Positions 44,877 to 54,000 of a stretch of DNA of 64,000 nucleotides are shown piece after piece. How positions within the stretch are numbered: the stretch's first letter is position 1; every line of letters begins with the position of its first letter. The DNA is from JBGRQA01 sp041725895 (GTDB taxonomy: Bacteria > Bacteroidota > Bacteroidia > Bacteroidales > Marinifilaceae). Made by a program: the position numbers and the translations under genes. The notes beneath the pieces are model-generated. The model was not told where the DNA came from. It made no database searches and saw only the letters and a list, made by a program, of their open reading frames with translations. The stretch spans positions 84,439 to 148,438 of the forward strand of contig JBGRQA010000014.1 of assembly GCA_041725895.1 (NCBI GenBank), in the 5' to 3' direction.

Positions 44877-46361
44877 CTATTTCAATCGTTTCTTTACTTT
44901 ATTTTCGGTAAGATGGTAAAATTCACCATCCTCTATCAACAAAGCCTGGTTCGGAATCTCCTCTTCTGCCAAAGGGATGTTCACATCAATTATTCGTCCA
45001 CGAAAAGAACTGCTTAGCACCTCTGTCTCGGTATGCCCCACCACAACTGTAGAAACATCCAACTGGGCCAATACATTGGTTAGTTTCTCCTCCGAAATCT
45101 TGGGGTAACGTGAGCTGGATCTAAAGTATCCTCGATACCAAAAGGGGCCGTGTGATTTCATGATCTGATTGAATTCCTCCTGGTTGTTGGGATTGGCTCC
45201 CGCTTCCAGGTATCTTCGCGTATTGTTGTTGATTTGCTCCAAAGTCATGCCCGACTCAGTTTGAACCGGAGAGATACCACCATGAACAAAGAGTACATCA
45301 TTGATTTGGAGAACGGAATTTTTCGAGCGAAGCCACTCTCCCAACACCGAATTGGGATGGAATAACTGAGTGTAATTGAGTCCCAGACTACCACAAAGAT
45401 TTTTATACTTTCGGGCGATGTAACGAATGTCCCTGTTCAGAACCATCAACTCATGGTTGCCAAACACCAGGTGAACCTGCCCTCCGACCTGTTCGGCTTC
45501 CTGCTCCAAGCGATAAATCAACCACAGGGCTTCGGTTACTCTGTTACCACGATCGAAAATATCTCCCACAAAAACCAGGTGCCCTTTGCCCCAATTCCAT
45601 TTCAACTTCTCATCAATTACTCCATTCTTTTGCAAATTTCGGATCATCCTGTCATACTGACCGTGAACATCACCCAAAACAAAAACAGGCTCCTGAGTTT
45701 TAATTCTGCATTTTGGAATTTGTGTATCTCTAATGTGATAGGTACAGGAATCTCCCTCCCAGCCTGTAAATGTCCTGATACCGCCATCAAAATACTTTCC
45801 GGATAGAAAAGAAATACTGGATAGAGAATCATGCTTTAAATAGTATGCATACATACCCTTTTCAGTCCAATCTACATAAGGACCATCAATTGCTTCCGAC
45901 AGACCATTTTTATAGACTTTGGCTCCCTTTCTAAGTAAATATTGAATATTTTGCTGGTTGCCCGCTTTTATAGCATAGTTCAAGGGCGTATAGCCATCCT
46001 TATCCCTGGCATTCAAATCGCAGCCTTGCTCTGTCATTCTCTTTACAACCTCTGGTAAAGCCCGCTTCAAAGCCCAGTGAAGAGGAGTAAGTCCGGCAGA
46101 ATCCCGAGATACTAAACTGGCACCCTGCTCCACAAGTAGAAGAGCTGTTCTCTTTTGCCTTTTTTTTATTGCCAGATGCAATGCGGTCCCATCTGAAGAA
46201 ACTTGATTTAGATCCACCCCTTGCTGAATCAATCGCTTCACTTCTTCTGTCTTATTTTCTTTTATCGCCTGAATTAGTTCTTCGTTACTCTTTTGAGGAT
46301 TGCATGCAATCAAAAGGACAATCCACAGACACATAAAACTTTTAAATCCGAATTTCACCAT
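44877..46361 (-). CDS. lipoprotein with ankyrin repeats fused to a PPP-type metallophosphatase
   Basis: A 494-residue protein. ATG 46361 starts a lipoprotein signal with lipobox LLIAC (Cys20); a GTG 12 codons upstream is less likely. Residues about 28-150 form four ankyrin repeats (GTALHLAIKKRQ, GLTPLHWALKRA, GYTPLNYAIKAG). After a linker, about 225-480 is a calcineurin-like phosphoesterase with the PPP signatures GDVHGQ (near 230), GDIFDRG (near 266), GNHE (near 301), VHGGISP and VVGHTE, so all metal ligands are present. The bacterial relatives of this domain are Shewanella-type PPP phosphatases. Substrate unknown; the ankyrin part could recruit a protein substrate. It is encoded alone between two terminator-bounded regions. 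Confidence 0.85.
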   Translation of the reverse strand: MVKFGFKSFMCLWIVLLIACNPQKSNEELIQAIKENKTEEVKRLIQQGVDLNQVSSDGTALHLAIKKRQKRTALLLVEQGASLVSRDSAGLTPLHWALKRALPEVVKRMTEQGCDLNARDKDGYTPLNYAIKAGNQQNIQYLLRKGAKVYKNGLSEAIDGPYVDWTEKGMYAYYLKHDSLSSISFLSGKYFDGGIRTFTGWEGDSCTYHIRDTQIPKCRIKTQEPVFVLGDVHGQYDRMIRNLQKNGVIDEKLKWNWGKGHLVFVGDIFDRGNRVTEALWLIYRLEQEAEQVGGQVHLVFGNHELMVLNRDIRYIARKYKNLCGSLGLNYTQLFHPNSVLGEWLRSKNSVLQINDVLFVHGGISPVQTESGMTLEQINNNTRRYLEAGANPNNQEEFNQIMKSHGPFWYRGYFRSSSRYPKISEEKLTNVLAQLDVSTVVVGHTETEVLSSSFRGRIIDVNIPLAEEEIPNQALLIEDGEFYHLTENKVKKRLK

Positions 46362-46446
46362 TTTTTTATTTTGATTAAACAACCTGATAAGCTCCACAAC
46401 TAACTTTTCTATTAAAATTGAGTTCTCTACAGGTTTCTATTTTCAG

Positions 46447-46926
46447 TTACGCCATTGTAAGAATGTTCTTCTCCACTACATTTCCATTGCCATCATGACG
46501 GATTGTTCCTTCAATTAGAGCATCTTCACTCAATACCATAGGCAATATTTCCCGTATAAAGCCAATTAAATTCAGATTTTGAATATCATCCTTGTGGATC
46601 CACTTCAACTCACCTTCGGAACAATCTATTTGTTTCCCGGAAAAATCGTCAGAAGTATAGACAAAGAGAATCCAGGAGCTGTCTGCTCCGTCCAAAATGG
46701 TTTTCAGAATTCCCTTTAATTTTAGGTTGCATGCATCCAAGCCTGTTTCTTCTTTAATTTCTCTTACGCAAGACTCATTGATATCTTCCTCAAACTCCGT
46801 TTTGCCACCAACTCCCGTAAACATATCTTTCATAGGTTCCCTGGAGCGATTCAAAAATAGGATTCTGTCATTTTCCTTGTCCTGCAGGAAACAGACCGTA
46901 CCAATCGTTAGTTTTCCTTTCTTCAT
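46447..46926 (-). CDS. Nudix hydrolase (MutT/8-oxo-dGTP diphosphatase-like)
   Basis: A 159-residue pyrophosphatase. The Nudix box is complete: G-x5-E-x7-REIKEETGL, within GGKTEFEEDINESCVREIKEETGL at about 40-63. The N-terminal strand KLTIGTVCFLQDKENDRILFLNRS and the FTGVGGK loop place it near the MTH1/MutT-like group that hydrolyses oxidised purine triphosphates. Substrate specificity cannot be read. It is separated by 85 bp from the phosphatase gene on the same strand. Confidence 0.9.
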   Translation of the reverse strand: MKKGKLTIGTVCFLQDKENDRILFLNRSREPMKDMFTGVGGKTEFEEDINESCVREIKEETGLDACNLKLKGILKTILDGADSSWILFVYTSDDFSGKQIDCSEGELKWIHKDDIQNLNLIGFIREILPMVLSEDALIEGTIRHDGNGNVVEKNILTMA

Positions 46927-47201
46927 GTAGTTAGGATTATAAATCCCAAATTAAATTCAACTAATCGAAATTGCCAATTTTCTTAACATAAGTTTTTCAA
47001 TCCTCTAAAAAGAATCAGCAATATTCAAGTATTCCTTTATTAATTATTACCCACTATCCGTATCTCGATCCCCTTTCCTGCCAGCTACATTAGGCTGCAC
47101 CATCATAAGTTTCCAACTCCTCTCTTCCTACTCCTACAAGGTCCTACAAAAAAAATTAAACGAAACCGAATATTTTTACCATTTATACTTGTTTGAATTC
47201 C

Positions 47202-47744
47202 ATGTTTTCCAGAAATTTATATATACGATTTACAAAAAAGCGATCAACAAGTACTCAAGCTAGTCTTAAATTAAACTTAAAATCCTTAAGCATGTTAGGA
47301 GTCTCACAATCCATTCTACGGGAAATTGCAGAACAGGAGTCCCTAAAACATCCGCTGATGCAGGAACTATTTATCTCATCCAGGAAAGAAATCGGAGATT
47401 TGGAAGAGATGGTGATACAGGACACCCAAAAACACCTGGAGGAAGTATTCTGCAACAATGAAAAATACAAAAACATCAATTTTGAAAAAATAGCTCGTAG
47501 AACCTGGGAAATCATCCCCCTTATTCTGGAACGGGAAGCATTAACCCATTACATCCAAAGTAGTAACAGAATTGGCTTACGTGAAAAACTTCCGGAGCTA
47601 TCCAATGCTCGCGAGGGAATTTTACATCTTCAACGAAAGCACCCGTGCGATTGCTGCATCGAACTGGAATTGATTGAATGGACTATTGATCGCTTTAATC
47701 AGGATCTCCCCCTCTACCCAAAATTGGGCCATATTCATCATTAA
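47202..47744 (+). CDS. hypothetical protein, 180 residues
   Basis: I do not recognise this protein. It starts at ATG 47202 (a TTG three codons upstream is possible). It is soluble and mainly helical, with a basic N-terminus (FSRNLYIRFTKKRSTSTQ), no signal peptide and an acidic, helix-rich middle (DLEEMVIQDTQKHLEEVF). Near the C-terminus it has HPCDCC, three clustered Cys/His residues, and ends in a His-rich tail (GHIHH), so metal binding is possible. It stands alone on the plus strand between minus-strand genes and upstream of two small genes on the same strand. Confidence 0.65.
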   Translation: MFSRNLYIRFTKKRSTSTQASLKLNLKSLSMLGVSQSILREIAEQESLKHPLMQELFISSRKEIGDLEEMVIQDTQKHLEEVFCNNEKYKNINFEKIARRTWEIIPLILEREALTHYIQSSNRIGLREKLPELSNAREGILHLQRKHPCDCCIELELIEWTIDRFNQDLPLYPKLGHIHH

Positions 47745-48020
47745 ACAGTCACTCAAATAATGTAGGAAAAACATCAACTCTTTTTTCCGTTTTTTTCATA
47801 TATTGCAGATAGAGAAACCATTAAAACAACAGCTTTATAACAAAAATGAAATCTCACAACTCCTTTATCGCTTATCTCTGCTGGTTCTACTTACCTGATT
47901 CGAATATTTCAGGATCAGTATTTCCATCAACAGAGGAGCAAAATTACCTTCAATGTTAAAATCAATTATTCTGAAATAATAATCAATGTCTAACGAATTT
48001 GCTTTTCATCTAAAAAAACT

Positions 48021-48191
48021 ATGAAAACCAAAAAGAGAACACAGAAGCCACTTGCCAATAGCGAGCAAGAGAACAAAAAACAAAAACGAAACAAACCAAT
48101 TAAAAACACTAAAAGGAAACTCTCAATCTACGACGATTTTGAGGACCTCGATTCCGATATCGGAGGCAAATACGATCAATTTCAGAACTAA
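48021..48191 (+). CDS. small basic-acidic protein A (56 residues)
   Basis: Starts at ATG 48021. Residues 1-34 are extremely basic (MKTKKRTQKPLANSEQENKK and on), residues 37-56 acidic (YDDFEDLDSDIGGKYDQFQN). No signal peptide. The same plan and the central pattern K(L/Y)S-(Y/F)D-x-FED appear in the next small gene, 134 bp downstream on the same strand. The charge split is like that of small nucleic-acid-binding or ribosome-associated proteins, but no function can be assigned. Confidence 0.5.
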   Translation: MKTKKRTQKPLANSEQENKKQKRNKPIKNTKRKLSIYDDFEDLDSDIGGKYDQFQN

Positions 48192-48324
48192 ACTGAGGTA
48201 TGCGTAAAATTTTTTAATCCTTTAATCATTGACCTCCGTAAAATTGAAAAGAGGTCGGACGATTCAATGTAAAAGTTGCTTTCGGCATCCGAATCAACAT
48301 TGTATTACCGTAATTGAGTATATC

Positions 48325-48534
48325 ATGAGAATTAAGGAGAAGAAACAAAGTAGTCGCAGTAAATTATTAAAAGACAAAATGTCGAAGAAGCCCCAATTTA
48401 GACCCCCTCACAAGAAGTACTCACCTTTTGATCATTTTGAAGATTGGACTGACATTCAAACAACAGATGACTGGAGTGCATATACCGCAGATGGCCCATA
48501 TTACGAAATTGATGAAGAGGATCGAATAGCATAA
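48325..48534 (+). CDS. small basic-acidic protein B (69 residues)
   Basis: Starts at ATG 48325; the frame is open back to a TTG at 48229, but the ATG gives the same layout as the preceding small gene. Residues 1-31 are basic (MRIKEKKQSSRSKLLKDKMS), followed by KKYSPFDHFEDWTDI at about 30-44 and a strongly acidic C-terminus (YYEIDEEDRIA). The core matches KLSIYDDFEDLDSD of protein A. The two are probably diverged tandem duplicates. Function unknown. Confidence 0.55.
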   Translation: MRIKEKKQSSRSKLLKDKMSKKPQFRPPHKKYSPFDHFEDWTDIQTTDDWSAYTADGPYYEIDEEDRIA

Positions 48535-48638
48535 GCTCGGGTCAACCATACACAACTGTTAAATTCTATTAATTTTTATGTAAAGAGAAAGAAGTTTGAA
48601 TAAATATTCCTACTTTTAGGGTATCAGATAGAATGAGT

Positions 48639-48688
48639 GGAAATTACTCCCGTAATTTCCGAAAGCTGCGTTTCGCAGCTTTTTTTTT
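48639..48688 (+). terminator. double hairpin terminator between small gene B and the SRAP gene
   Basis: First hairpin GGAAATTAC (48639-48647) / GTAATTTCC (48652-48660), directly followed by AAAGCTGCG (48662-48670) / CGCAGCTTT (48674-48682) and a run of T to 48688. The second is a standard intrinsic terminator for plus-strand transcripts and ends where the SRAP stop codon lies. Confidence 0.75.
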
Positions 48689-49409
48689 AAAACAAACTTC
48701 CAGGTTCCCAATAAAACGGCTCAATTATTTTTACCGTATTACGATTCACTCCCTTTCGATTGATCAGGGGAGAAATGGTATGTGCCTTCAATTTATCCCC
48801 TGAAAAATGGCCCAATTCAAACAAAACTCTCTCTTCACTATTTAAAGTATCGATCCAGACAGACTCCTGCTTCTGATCCAAAATGGCAGGCATACGTTTG
48901 CTTGTATTGTGAATCTCTGCCATAAAAGGATTTGCCTCCCTGGTAAGAATTGAAAAACTCATGAGTATCTCTTCACTTCCAGGATACACCCAACAATCAA
49001 AGATTCCAGCCAAACAAAATATGGGGCGATCCTCCATGTAAATGTAGTAAGGGTACTTCCTGTTCTTTCGACTTTGCCACTCAAAAAAACCATTTATTGG
49101 AATCAAACACCTTTGGGTTGAGACGGCTTTTCGGAACGATACTTTTTGCTGTACCGTCTCCATTCTGGCATTCAATGTTTTATTCCGAATAGAACTTGCA
49201 GTTTCCTCATCCTGTGCCCAGGCCGGAACTAGTCCCCAACTCATCATTTGAAGCCGATCCGGGTCCGATTGAGCCAAAACAGGCAAATAGGGATGATCGA
49301 AGCCTGAAAAATAGTAGGAAGGAACAAATTCCTCCGAAGAATTATAGGTCAAATGTAAATAATCTTCTATCGCCTTTTTAGGACTGGCTAAACTGACAAA
49401 AAAACACAT
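48687..49409 (-). CDS. SOS response-associated peptidase (SRAP, YedK/HMCES family)
   Basis: A 240-residue protein that crosslinks to abasic sites in single-stranded DNA to shield them. The obligatory Cys2 is present after Met removal (MCFFVSL). Other family residues are the Asn in NKTLNARMET near 76, the Glu in PINGFFEWQ near 105, and the His in HNTSKRMPAIL near 162. Length is usual. Cys2 supports ATG 49409 as the start. It overlaps the end of a plus-strand terminator and is otherwise a single gene. Confidence 0.92.
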   Translation of the reverse strand: MCFFVSLASPKKAIEDYLHLTYNSSEEFVPSYYFSGFDHPYLPVLAQSDPDRLQMMSWGLVPAWAQDEETASSIRNKTLNARMETVQQKVSFRKAVSTQRCLIPINGFFEWQSRKNRKYPYYIYMEDRPIFCLAGIFDCWVYPGSEEILMSFSILTREANPFMAEIHNTSKRMPAILDQKQESVWIDTLNSEERVLFELGHFSGDKLKAHTISPLINRKGVNRNTVKIIEPFYWEPGSLF

Positions 49410-49528
49410 CTACTTTTTCTACTTAAGATACATTTTTTTTAGAAGACGAGCTAAAACAACTATTGAAGAGAATACACATCTTTCCCTGGATTCGCATCTC
49501 GAAATTCAATCTTGTGGAAATTCTATAT

Positions 49529-49560
49529 TTTGATTTTTAAACAATTAGTTTGTATATTGC
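49529..49560 (+). promoter_or_regulatory. candidate promoter of the intergenic RNA
   Basis: TTTG (49529-49532), 20 bp, TATATTGC (49553-49560): close to the Bacteroidota -33/-7 arrangement (TTTG, 19-21 bp, TAnnTTTG). It points into a gene-free stretch ending in an intrinsic terminator. Confidence 0.45.
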
Positions 49561-49565
49561 ACCGG

Positions 49566-49683
49566 GTTCTTTTGAAAAACAATTAAGGAAAGTGGTTTAA
49601 AAAATATATCCTGACTTAATTTAAACTAACTTTCCTGTACACAGAAAAAGGCCGTTCGAATCCATCGAACAGCCTTTTTTTCT
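49566..49683 (+). ncRNA. candidate small RNA of about 115 nt, with terminator shared by the TolC gene
   Basis: Between two minus-strand genes. After the promoter-like element comes a long imperfect stem, GGAAAGTGGTTTAAA (49587-49601) against TTTAAACTAACTTTCC (49620-49635), and then AAGGCCGTTCGA (49648-49659) / TCGAACAGCCTT (49665-49676) followed by seven T. On the minus strand the last hairpin also ends the TolC-like gene (stop at 49697), so it is bidirectional. No open frame of note lies inside. Expression is inferred only. Confidence 0.4.
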
Positions 49684-49696
49684 TTTCACAATTTAC

Positions 49697-50989
49697 CTAA
49701 AATTCGTTTAAAATTCCTCCTGTTATCCGCAACAAAGAAGTTTTGGCCTCAATCAGACTGAAGATCGCATTCAAACGACCTAAGGCTGCATTCTGATATA
49801 TAACTTGAACATCCCGGTAATTAAATGAGTTTATGCTACCAGATTTGTACTTATCCTCAGATATCTTAAGATTCAATTCGGCCGCTTCCAGGTTTTCCCG
49901 GGACAATTCAAACACTTCCTGTCTCACCAGATAGAGTTCAAAAAATTGAGCCAATTGATTGGTTAGCGTATGCTTCAGATCCTCTGTCCTGATTTTCCCA
50001 ATCTCCTCCTGTATCCTGGCAATTTGCAAAGCTCTTCGATTCGCGCCCCCATTAAACAGGTTAAAACTAAGGTTCAGATTCGCGTAATAATTGTAGGAAT
50101 CTGTTGTAGAAGCGGATTGTCCATCCAATTCCACTCGTATCCGATTGCCCTGCAATCCACCACCCAATGAAATTGAAGGGTAATAGTTACTTCTGGCCAA
50201 CTGAACATCCCGCTTCAGAATCATCTCCTGCATGTAACGGTTCTTCAGATTACTGTTATTCTCCAACATCTTATCAATCATGGCAGCCAGCTGGTATTCC
50301 TCCACAACAGGTTCCAATTTATCGGTAAATTCGAATTGCTGACTCTCCTTCTCCCCCAGAAGGAAATTCAAGTCTCGGCCGGCATTGTTCACATTCACCT
50401 CCTGCAGTAAGTATGCAGCCTTGTCCTCCAACCAGGCATTCTGGGCCTGAAGTACTTCAAAAGTGACTGTACTCCCAAGTTCTTTACCAACCAAAGCCTT
50501 GTCGTAACGATCACGAGACAGCTGCATTATCTTTTCGGCCACCTTTAAGCGTTCTCTGGCCAATAGCACACGATAATAAGCCAAAATAATCTGTTGTATG
50601 GTATTCTCCACCACTACAACAGTATTTCCTTTGGAGAGCTGAAACAGTTCCTCCAACTTCTCCTTCCTGATTTTCACAGAGAATCCACGAAAAAGAGTCC
50701 AATTCACACCCAAAGAGGGAGTTAAACTATTGCTGCTAAAATCCTGATTGTCGTTGAAATCCCATTTGTTGGCAGAGAAAAAATTCAAGCTCACATTTGG
50801 ATACCCTCCGGCTGCCCCCCAGGTATTGCTAACGGCAGCAACATCTTCCGTTTTGGAAAGTATACGAATATCATAATTGTTTTTGAGTCCGATCTGAATG
50901 GCTTTCCCGATACTTAGCTTATCCTGCCCATGTAAACCTAAACAACCAGCAAAAAAAAGTAGTAATGCAAAACGATACTTCAATTTCAT
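49697..50989 (-). CDS. TolC-family outer membrane efflux protein
   Basis: A 430-residue outer membrane channel of a tripartite pump. Signal peptide MKLKYRFALLLFFAGCLGLHGQ (possibly lipid-modified at Cys16, LFFAGC). Two repeated halves of long amphipathic helices and barrel strands are visible; the repeat landmark LTPSLGVNWTLFRGFSVKIRKEKLEEL in the first half mirrors NYYANLNLSFNLFNGGANRRALQIARIQEE in the second. It is the last gene of the HlyD-RND-TolC operon, 93 bp after the pump gene. Confidence 0.9.
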   Translation of the reverse strand: MKLKYRFALLLFFAGCLGLHGQDKLSIGKAIQIGLKNNYDIRILSKTEDVAAVSNTWGAAGGYPNVSLNFFSANKWDFNDNQDFSSNSLTPSLGVNWTLFRGFSVKIRKEKLEELFQLSKGNTVVVVENTIQQIILAYYRVLLARERLKVAEKIMQLSRDRYDKALVGKELGSTVTFEVLQAQNAWLEDKAAYLLQEVNVNNAGRDLNFLLGEKESQQFEFTDKLEPVVEEYQLAAMIDKMLENNSNLKNRYMQEMILKRDVQLARSNYYPSISLGGGLQGNRIRVELDGQSASTTDSYNYYANLNLSFNLFNGGANRRALQIARIQEEIGKIRTEDLKHTLTNQLAQFFELYLVRQEVFELSRENLEAAELNLKISEDKYKSGSINSFNYRDVQVIYQNAALGRLNAIFSLIEAKTSLLRITGGILNEF

Positions 50990-51081
50990 GAATGTGTAAT
51001 TTGATTATAAGATACAAACAGGGAAGAAACTCCCAATCCCTGTTAAGTTTAAAGCCTATCTTCATCGAAATCCTGAATCAA

Positions 51082-54000
51082 TTAGTCCAAACTTACTTTT
51101 GACTCTTTCACAATTGGCTCAAGATTTTCACCTTCCACCTTTCGTCCTGTCCAGGTTCTCTGCATCAACCTTCGAATATCATTCACAACCAGAATTAATA
51201 CAGGAAAAAACAACAGCATGAACATCGTCCCGAAAAGAACACCGTAAGCCAAAGCAACCGCCATAGGGATCAAAAACTGCGCCTGTACACTTCGTTCCAA
51301 AATAAGTGGATACAGACCTGCACTCGTTGTAATGGTTGTTAATATGATGGCTCTAAAGCGAGCCTTACCTGCAGCTTTCACGGCATTCTCCACATTTAAT
51401 CCTTCCAGTAGCAAACTGTTGTACTTGGAAAGGAAAACAACCGAATCGTTTATAATAACCCCTGAAAGTGCCACCATACCCCACATGCTTAACATGGAAA
51501 CGGGAATCCCTTCGAAACCATGTCCCCAGAAGGATCCCAACCAACCAAGGGGCACCATTAACAAAACAATAAGTCCATGGAAAAAACTACGGAAATGAAT
51601 CATCACAATGAACATGATAATCAAAAAGGCAATGGAAAAGAAATTGGTTATTTCCTTAAATTCATCCCGTGATTCTTTCTGCTGGCCCTGGTATTCCACA
51701 TCCACTCCGGGGTATCGTTCAGAGAGAACCGGTATCACCTTGGCACTAATCTCCTCTACAATAGGGGGAACCGGCTCGGTGGGATCCAGCAGCTCCGCAT
51801 CCACCCGAATTTCCCTGGCCCCATTGTATCTCTGAATGCTAACCGGCCCTCTTTCAATATCATATTCCACCAGTTCGGAAAGAGGAAATTCGCCCATCGC
51901 TGTTTTGATACGCATATCTTCCATTTGACCAATACTAACCCGATCGGACTGAGGGTACCGAACCCAAACTTTTATTTCGTCGCGGCCTTCCTGCAATCGC
52001 TGAGATTGCCCCCCAAAAAAACCTTGACGAACCTGGGAAGAGATTGTACGCAAATCCAAACCTAAAAAGTAAGCTTTGGGTTTCAATTTCAAGCGAACCT
52101 CCCGACTTCCCAAAGGATTATTGTCGGTAATATTGTACAGAGAGGTCATTTTCCCCAATTCTTCCTGTAAGAAACCATTGGCCTGATTCAATCGCTCCAG
52201 ATCTTTCCCCAACAGACTAATAGAAATGGGAGCACCCCAGGGATTGGTTCCCCCAACAGTTAACTTTTGGGCCTCCTTCACCTCTCCGATCTTATCCTTT
52301 ACCAGATTGGAAATTTGAAAACTGTTTACCGGTGCTCCTTCCAGATCACGCAAAAAAGTCATAACAACACCAGCATGAGTTCCATTTTCAAGGCCATTGA
52401 AAGCCGAACCAGTGTTGAGAATCGTGTACTCCACAAAAGGAATGGTATCATTGTACTTTTCCATCAATTCCTGATTCACTTCCCAAATTCGATCCTCAAA
52501 CTTTTTCAATTGATCAATGGTGATCTGCTTATTGACACCGGGCTTAAACGCGACATTAACGGTAAACCAGTCGAAAGAAACATTGGGAAAGAAAGTCATC
52601 TGAATGAATCCGCCCCCAACCAGACCAGAGGTAATGAGCATAAAAACCAATGGGATAAATAAAACCACCCACCGCCACTTGACAATGCGAACCAAAATTC
52701 TTGCATACACCTCATCACGCACATAAAAAATAGCTTTGTCCAATTTTCGCCGAATACGGTTAAATATTGTAGATTTCGCTCTCGTTCTTAACACCTGCGG
52801 ATTCCCAACATGACTGGGAAGGACAAAAAAACTTTCCAATAAGGATACAGCCAAACACATAATCACTACAAAAGCCATCTCATACAGGAATTCCATCTGC
52901 CCACTCAGCAACAGGAGAGGACTAAAAGCCACAATGGTAGTTGTCACCGAAGTAAGTACGGCTGGAATTACCTCCAAAGTGCCATCAATAGCTGCTCGTC
53001 TTGGATTTTTGCCCCGTTCAAAATGAGTGTAAATGTTCTCCCCAATTACAATCCCATCATCCACCAGGATTCCGATAATCAAAATCATCCCAAAAAGAGA
53101 GATCATATTGATCGTAATCCCCAAAAGATTTCCAACAATGAACATTCCCAGGAAGGAAGCAGGAATCCCCCAGGCAACCCACAGTGAAAGACGAAAACTC
53201 AAAAACATGGCCAGGGAGAGAATCACAAGCGCCAATCCGTATGCCCCATTTTTATAGAGCAGATTCAATCGGGATTGCAACATCTTCACAAAATCGTAGG
53301 TAATTTCCAATTGGACACCTTCGTGAGAGGCATTGAATTCGGATACATACTGGTTGCAGTATTCGGAAATAACCTTTAAATCTTCTGTGTTGAGCTTTTG
53401 AATAAAAATGGTTACAGCCGGTTTGCCATTCACATAAGAAGATTGCGGAACATCCTCAAATTGAAGACGAATGGTGGCAACTTCCCGAATCCGCAAGTAG
53501 CTACCATCCGGATTGGCCTTTAAAATAATTTCACCAATTTGATCGGGGTTTACCGACCGGCTCCTGGAGCGAATCAGAATTTCCTCACTCTGATTCTTTA
53601 TGGTTCCCCCTGAAACATCAATGTTATTGTTGGCAATGGCCCTTGAGATCTCTGAAAAGCTCAGGCCATACCTTCGCAAATCTTCCTCCCCTACTTCCAC
53701 CGACAATTCCAGGCGCGGAAAACCAAAGACGGAAACTTGCGACATCACCTGGGAGGCCAGCAAATCATCGTAGATTTCATCCGCATATCGTTTCAGGGTA
53801 ATCAAATCAACATCACCAAGGATGGACATAAAAACAGCCTGAGTGGTAGCTCTTTGTTTGGATACAACAGGTTTTTCTGCTCCTGTAGGAAAAGTAGGAA
53901 TTCCATCCACGGCATTTTTCACTTCGGCAAGGGTTTCATCCAGATCGTAATCTCCGGTTGTTGTAATGGTGACCCGCGAAAAACTTTCCGAAGAAGAGGA

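Noticed and set aside
47846..47959. 37-codon open frame starting MKSHNSFIAYLCWF, with a TATATTGC promoter-like element at 47799-47806
   Set aside because: No ribosome binding site, no -33 element and no sign of conservation; kept only as a remote possibility of a leader peptide.
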